A stretch of 64,000 nt of DNA from an uncultured Oscillospiraceae bacterium (GTDB lineage: Bacteria > Bacillota > Clostridia > Oscillospirales > Oscillospiraceae). Below are positions 61,245-64,000 of this stretch, in pieces. Position 1 is the first letter of the stretch. The number at the start of each line of letters is the position of its first letter. The position numbers were made by a program, and so were the translations under genes. Location: NCBI GenBank assembly GCA_910588635.1, contig CAJUPW010000002.1, positions 62,001-126,000 on the forward strand, read 5' to 3'. Below the pieces are notes generated by a model. The model did no database searches. It was not told where the DNA came from and saw only the letters and a program-made list of their open reading frames with translations.

Positions 61245-62576
61245 ATGTACGAGGGCAGATCCCCCGCGTTGTTTTTGCGCTTTGCCGTACCCCAGATGAT
61301 CGGCCTGCTGTTCAACTCGGTCTACACCATTGTGGACGGGGTGTTTATCGGCCACCGCCTGGGGCGGGAGGCCATGGCCGCCGCCGCCGTGGCGGTGCCC
61401 CTGATCGAAATTCTGATCTCGGTGGCCATCGCCGCCGGAGCGGGGGCGGGCGTGCTCATTGCGGCCCGGCTGGGCGCCAGGGACGGGGCGGGGGCCCGCC
61501 GGCTGTTCAATACCGCCGTCTGGATGCTGGGGGCGGCCGGGCTGCTGGTGTGCGCGCTGGGCAACCTGTTCCTGGAGCCCCTGGCCCGGCTTCTGGGGGC
61601 GTCGGAGGAGGTGCTTGCCCCGGCCTGCGCCTACCTGTGGTTCATCGTCACCTTCGCTCCCTTCCAGCTGTTCAGCTTTCTGCTGGGGGGGATGGTCCGC
61701 AACGACGGCCGGCCCAAGCTGGCGATGACCGCCATGATTGCCGGCGCCGGATCCAATATCCTGCTGGATTACCTGTTCATGTATCCGCTGGACATGGGTA
61801 TCCGGGGGGCCGCTCTGGCCACCGCCCTGGGCCCCATTTTCAGTGTGCTGATCCTCCTGCCCCACTTTCTGGGCAGAAGGGGGGAGCTGTATTTCGTCCG
61901 CTGCCGTCTCAGGCCGGCGGAGGCGGGCGGCATCCTGGCCTGCGGCCTGCCCTCCTTTATGATGGAGTTCTCCATCGGCATCGTCACCCTCCTCTATAAC
62001 TTTGCCATCACCCGCCACGGCTACGGGGAGCTGGGCCTGGCCGCCTATCTGGTTATCGGCTATCTGATGCTGATTCTGCTCACCTTGTTCCTGGGGATGG
62101 CGGAGGGGCTCCAGCCGGTATTCAGCCGCTTCATGGCCTCGGGAGAGGAGGGGCGCAGTAGGGCCATGCGCCGCTTTTCCGCCGGGGTGTTCCTTGGGGT
62201 TGGGCTTGTGAGCTGCGCCCTGATTTTCCTGGGATCCCGGCAGTTCTACCTTCTCTTCGCCCCGGAGGACCCGGAGCTGGTCTCCTTCGCCGTGAGCCGG
62301 TCCGTCCCCTATTTCTGCGGCTTTTTCCTCACCGGCTTCAATATCCTGATGATCTCCTTCTGGCAGGCTACCCAGCGGACCGGACGGGCGCTGATTTTCT
62401 CCCTGGCGCGCAGCGTGCTCCTGCCTCCGGCGCTGATTCTCCTTCTGCCCGCCCTTATGGACCGGGAGGCACTGTGGATATGCCAGTCCGCCGCCGACGC
62501 CATTACCGCTCTCTTCGTCATTTTTGCCCTTGTTTCCTCCGGCCGGTCTGTGGTACAATCGACCAACCTTGCGTGA
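61245..62576 (+). CDS. MATE-family efflux transporter
   Basis: Na+- or H+-driven multidrug/metabolite exporter. It has 443 residues with twelve predicted membrane helices in two halves. PQMIGLLFNSVYTIVDGVFIG is the typical MATE first helix; TFAPFQLFSFLLGG and NILLDYLFMYPLDMGIRGAA are conserved. ATG 61245 follows TTGGAGGTT; the longer frame from 61224 covers the ribosome site. Leader terminator suggests inducible control. Substrate unknown. Confidence 0.9.
   Translation: MYEGRSPALFLRFAVPQMIGLLFNSVYTIVDGVFIGHRLGREAMAAAAVAVPLIEILISVAIAAGAGAGVLIAARLGARDGAGARRLFNTAVWMLGAAGLLVCALGNLFLEPLARLLGASEEVLAPACAYLWFIVTFAPFQLFSFLLGGMVRNDGRPKLAMTAMIAGAGSNILLDYLFMYPLDMGIRGAALATALGPIFSVLILLPHFLGRRGELYFVRCRLRPAEAGGILACGLPSFMMEFSIGIVTLLYNFAITRHGYGELGLAAYLVIGYLMLILLTLFLGMAEGLQPVFSRFMASGEEGRSRAMRRFSAGVFLGVGLVSCALIFLGSRQFYLLFAPEDPELVSFAVSRSVPYFCGFFLTGFNILMISFWQATQRTGRALIFSLARSVLLPPALILLLPALMDREALWICQSAADAITALFVIFALVSSGRSVVQSTNLA
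62530..62559 (+). promoter_or_regulatory. Possible promoter of the degV gene
   Basis: TTGTTT at 62530-62535, 18 bases, TACAAT at 62554-62559, inside the 3' end of the MATE gene, 43 bases before the degV start. Confidence 0.4.
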
Positions 62577-62602
62577 GACAGGGTAAGAAATGAGGAAATT
62601 TT

Positions 62603-63445
62603 ATGAAAATAAGAATGATTACCGATTCCGCTTCTGATCTGCTCTCCCCCCATCGTCCGGAGGTCACCGTCCTGCCCATGACCATTACCTTCGGGGAGGA
62701 ACAGTTCCGGGACGGGGTGGACCTGACCCACCGGCAGTTCTACGAGAAGCTCATCGAGGGGGAGGAGCTGCCCACCACCAGCCAGATCGCTCCCGCCCAG
62801 TTTGAGGAGGCTTTCCGGGACGCCGTGGAGGCGGGGGAGAGCGTGGGGGCCGTAGTGCTGTCGTCCAAGCTGTCCGGGACCTACCAGAGCGCCTGCATCG
62901 CGGCGGAGGAGTTCCCCGGCAAGGTCTTTGTGGTGGACAGCGCCAACGCCACCATCGGGGAGCGCATCCTGGTGGAGCGGGGACTGGAGCTGATGGACCA
63001 GGGGCTGGACGCCGCCGCCATCGCCGCGAAGCTGGACGGGGAAAAGGCTGACATCCGCCTGGTGGCTCTGCTGGATACCCTGGAGTATCTGAAGCGTGGG
63101 GGCCGGGTGTCCGCTTCGGTAGCCCTGGTGGGCGGACTGCTGGCCATCAAGCCGGTGGTGGCCGTTCAGGACGGCGAGGTGGTGGTGCTGGGCAAGGCCC
63201 GGGGCTCCAAGAACGGCAATAACCTGCTGGTCCAGGAGATCCAAAAGACAGGCGTGGACTTCTCCCGGCCTTATAAGTTGGGCTATGCCGGCCTGAACGA
63301 CAGCCTTCTGCAAAAGTACATCGCCGACAGCGCGGCTCTGTGGGAGGGGCACGCCGACTCCTTGCCCACCGGCACCGTGGGGGGCACCATCGGCACCCAT
63401 GTGGGTCCCGGCGCCATCGCCGTGGCCTTCTTCCGGAAGCATTGA
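62603..63445 (+). CDS. DegV-family fatty acid-binding protein
   Basis: 280 residues; DegV/FakB-like proteins bind a fatty acid and present it to the FakA kinase. MITDSASDL at the N-terminus, TTSQIAPAQFEEAF, VVLSSKLSGTYQSA, VVDSANATIG and the C-terminal GTIGTHVGPGAIAVAF are family signatures. No fakA is near. It lies 26 bp after the MATE gene and ends in a terminator. Confidence 0.93.
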   Translation: MKIRMITDSASDLLSPHRPEVTVLPMTITFGEEQFRDGVDLTHRQFYEKLIEGEELPTTSQIAPAQFEEAFRDAVEAGESVGAVVLSSKLSGTYQSACIAAEEFPGKVFVVDSANATIGERILVERGLELMDQGLDAAAIAAKLDGEKADIRLVALLDTLEYLKRGGRVSASVALVGGLLAIKPVVAVQDGEVVVLGKARGSKNGNNLLVQEIQKTGVDFSRPYKLGYAGLNDSLLQKYIADSAALWEGHADSLPTGTVGGTIGTHVGPGAIAVAFFRKH

Positions 63446-63448
63446 TAA

Positions 63449-63474
63449 ACGGGACGGCCTCACGGCCGTCCCGT
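63449..63474. terminator. Terminator after the degV gene
   Basis: ACGGGACGGCC-TCAC-GGCCGTCCCGT, perfect 11-bp stem, followed by TGCTTAT. Shared by the convergent PPTase gene. Confidence 0.8.
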
Positions 63475-63502
63475 TGCTTATACCTTAACTCAGGATAAAC
63501 TC

Positions 63503-64000
63503 TCACACAGTGGGAATGTCAAGCACTTTTTTCAGAAAATCTTCCGGCGGCTCCGAGCGGCCGCACACCGCCGCCGCCCAGCCGGGACCGGACCAGCTCC
63601 GGAACCGCAGTCCGTCGAACAAAACAGGCCCCTTCTCCGGGAGGGGGACACGGATGTCCCGGATGGAGGAGGTCAGCCCTTTTCCGCTCTCCTTGACCCG
63701 GGCCTCCTTCAAGGTCCACAGGAGAGTGAAAGCGGGCCAGAACTCCGGCTGACCCTCCAGCCAGGCCAGTTCCTCCGGAGAGCAGACGCGCCGGGGGAGG
63801 GAGGGCCGCCATTGTCTCACGAGCTGGATGTCCACCCCCACGGGGGCGCCGTCCAGGGCGCACAGGGCCAGGTCTCCGCTGTGGCTGAGGTTGAAGTGGA
63901 GGCCGGGATATCCTGGGAAGAAGGGCTTGCCGCCCTCCCGCAGAGCGATTTCGGGCAAGGGGGACAGACCCCAGGCCTCTTTGGCCGCCAAAGCCAGCAG
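63503..64000 (-). CDS. 4'-phosphopantetheinyl transferase, Sfp type (5' partial)
   Basis: Transfers phosphopantetheine from CoA to carrier proteins. At least 166 residues are visible and the frame is open to the right edge, so the true start lies outside. The family motifs HFNLSHSGDLALCAL, VGVDIQ (metal-binding Asp) and WTLKEARVKESGKGL (W..KEA..K) are in order. Usual Sfp length is about 220, so roughly 40-50 residues are missing. Sfp-type enzymes act on secondary-metabolite carriers as well as ACP. Confidence 0.88.
   Translation of the reverse strand: MLALAAKEAWGLSPLPEIALREGGKPFFPGYPGLHFNLSHSGDLALCALDGAPVGVDIQLVRQWRPSLPRRVCSPEELAWLEGQPEFWPAFTLLWTLKEARVKESGKGLTSSIRDIRVPLPEKGPVLFDGLRFRSWSGPGWAAAVCGRSEPPEDFLKKVLDIPTV

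Noticed and set aside
61167..62558. 463-codon minus-strand frame opposite the MATE gene
   Set aside because: Antisense to a clear 12-helix transporter; composition typical of a reverse frame.

Overview
The window is a GC-rich, gene-dense bacterial chromosome segment. Its gene content points to a Gram-positive Clostridia member, most likely of the Oscillospirales (Flavonifractor / Pseudoflavonifractor-like). The evidence is: PolC and DnaE together, HPr kinase, a SigH-type sigma factor, WhiA/YvcK/RapZ, LL-diaminopimelate aminotransferase, an ECF-type riboflavin transporter behind an FMN riboswitch, and short palindromic intergenic repeats of the kind common in that group. Nothing here is a prophage, CRISPR array, rRNA or tRNA gene.

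Layout. (1) 1-6829: the histidine operon, cut by the left edge (hisZ-hisG-hisC-hisB-hisH-hisA-hisF, then hisIE and a PHP histidinol phosphatase). hisD is not in the visible part. (2) 6845-8369: dapL (lysine/cell wall precursor) and convergent rpmB. (3) 8523-19798: hprK, ROK glucokinase, murB, rapZ, yvcK, whiA, a GNAT enzyme, dnaE and two tandem MgtC-like membrane proteins. (4) 19799-21008: a palindromic MITE-like repeat and, on the minus strand, ribU controlled by an FMN riboswitch. (5) 21045-31653: pyrH-frr-(hairpin array)-uppS-cdsA-dxr-rseP-ispG-polC, the usual Firmicutes translation/lipid/isoprenoid block. (6) 31693-35809: a small membrane protein, a probable 6S-like structured RNA with its own strong promoter, an LTA-synthase-like phosphoglycerol transferase and a Bax-inhibitor-1 family protein. 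(7) 35859-43240: an ECF sigma/anti-sigma pair, ruvC-ruvA-(DUF6054-like)-ruvB, a DUF5655-like protein, glmM, sigH and a four-CxxC zinc protein. (8) 43336-47513: glgA and a GH13 amylosucrase-like enzyme, bracketed by inverted copies of a 13-bp sequence. (9) 47339-52577: accessory material, namely an unidentified structured RNA, a small ORF, a HerA/DUF853 ATPase, a membrane protein sharing an unnamed domain with the gene at 31693, and a Sel1-repeat protein. (10) 52740-61030 (minus): a complete chorismate-to-prephenate operon, aroF-tyrA-aroB-aroA-aroC-pheA-aroE/K fusion-aroQ. (11) 61103-64000: a MATE transporter with a terminator in its leader, a DegV protein, and a 4'-phosphopantetheinyl transferase cut by the right edge.

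The most striking regulatory finding is the leader of the aro operon. It encodes a 32-residue peptide (60966-60868, minus) with a Phe/Tyr run (FYYYFFSF), followed by an intrinsic terminator and a matching 9-bp antiterminator pairing. This is a textbook ribosome-mediated attenuator for an operon that makes Phe and Tyr. Other features worth attention are the 6S-like RNA at 32454-32676, the structured RNA at 47339-47463, the terminator-containing leader of the MATE gene, the palindromic operator-like site in front of the GH13 gene, and the unnamed domain shared by two otherwise different membrane proteins. All functions are inferred by reading the sequence; no database search was run.
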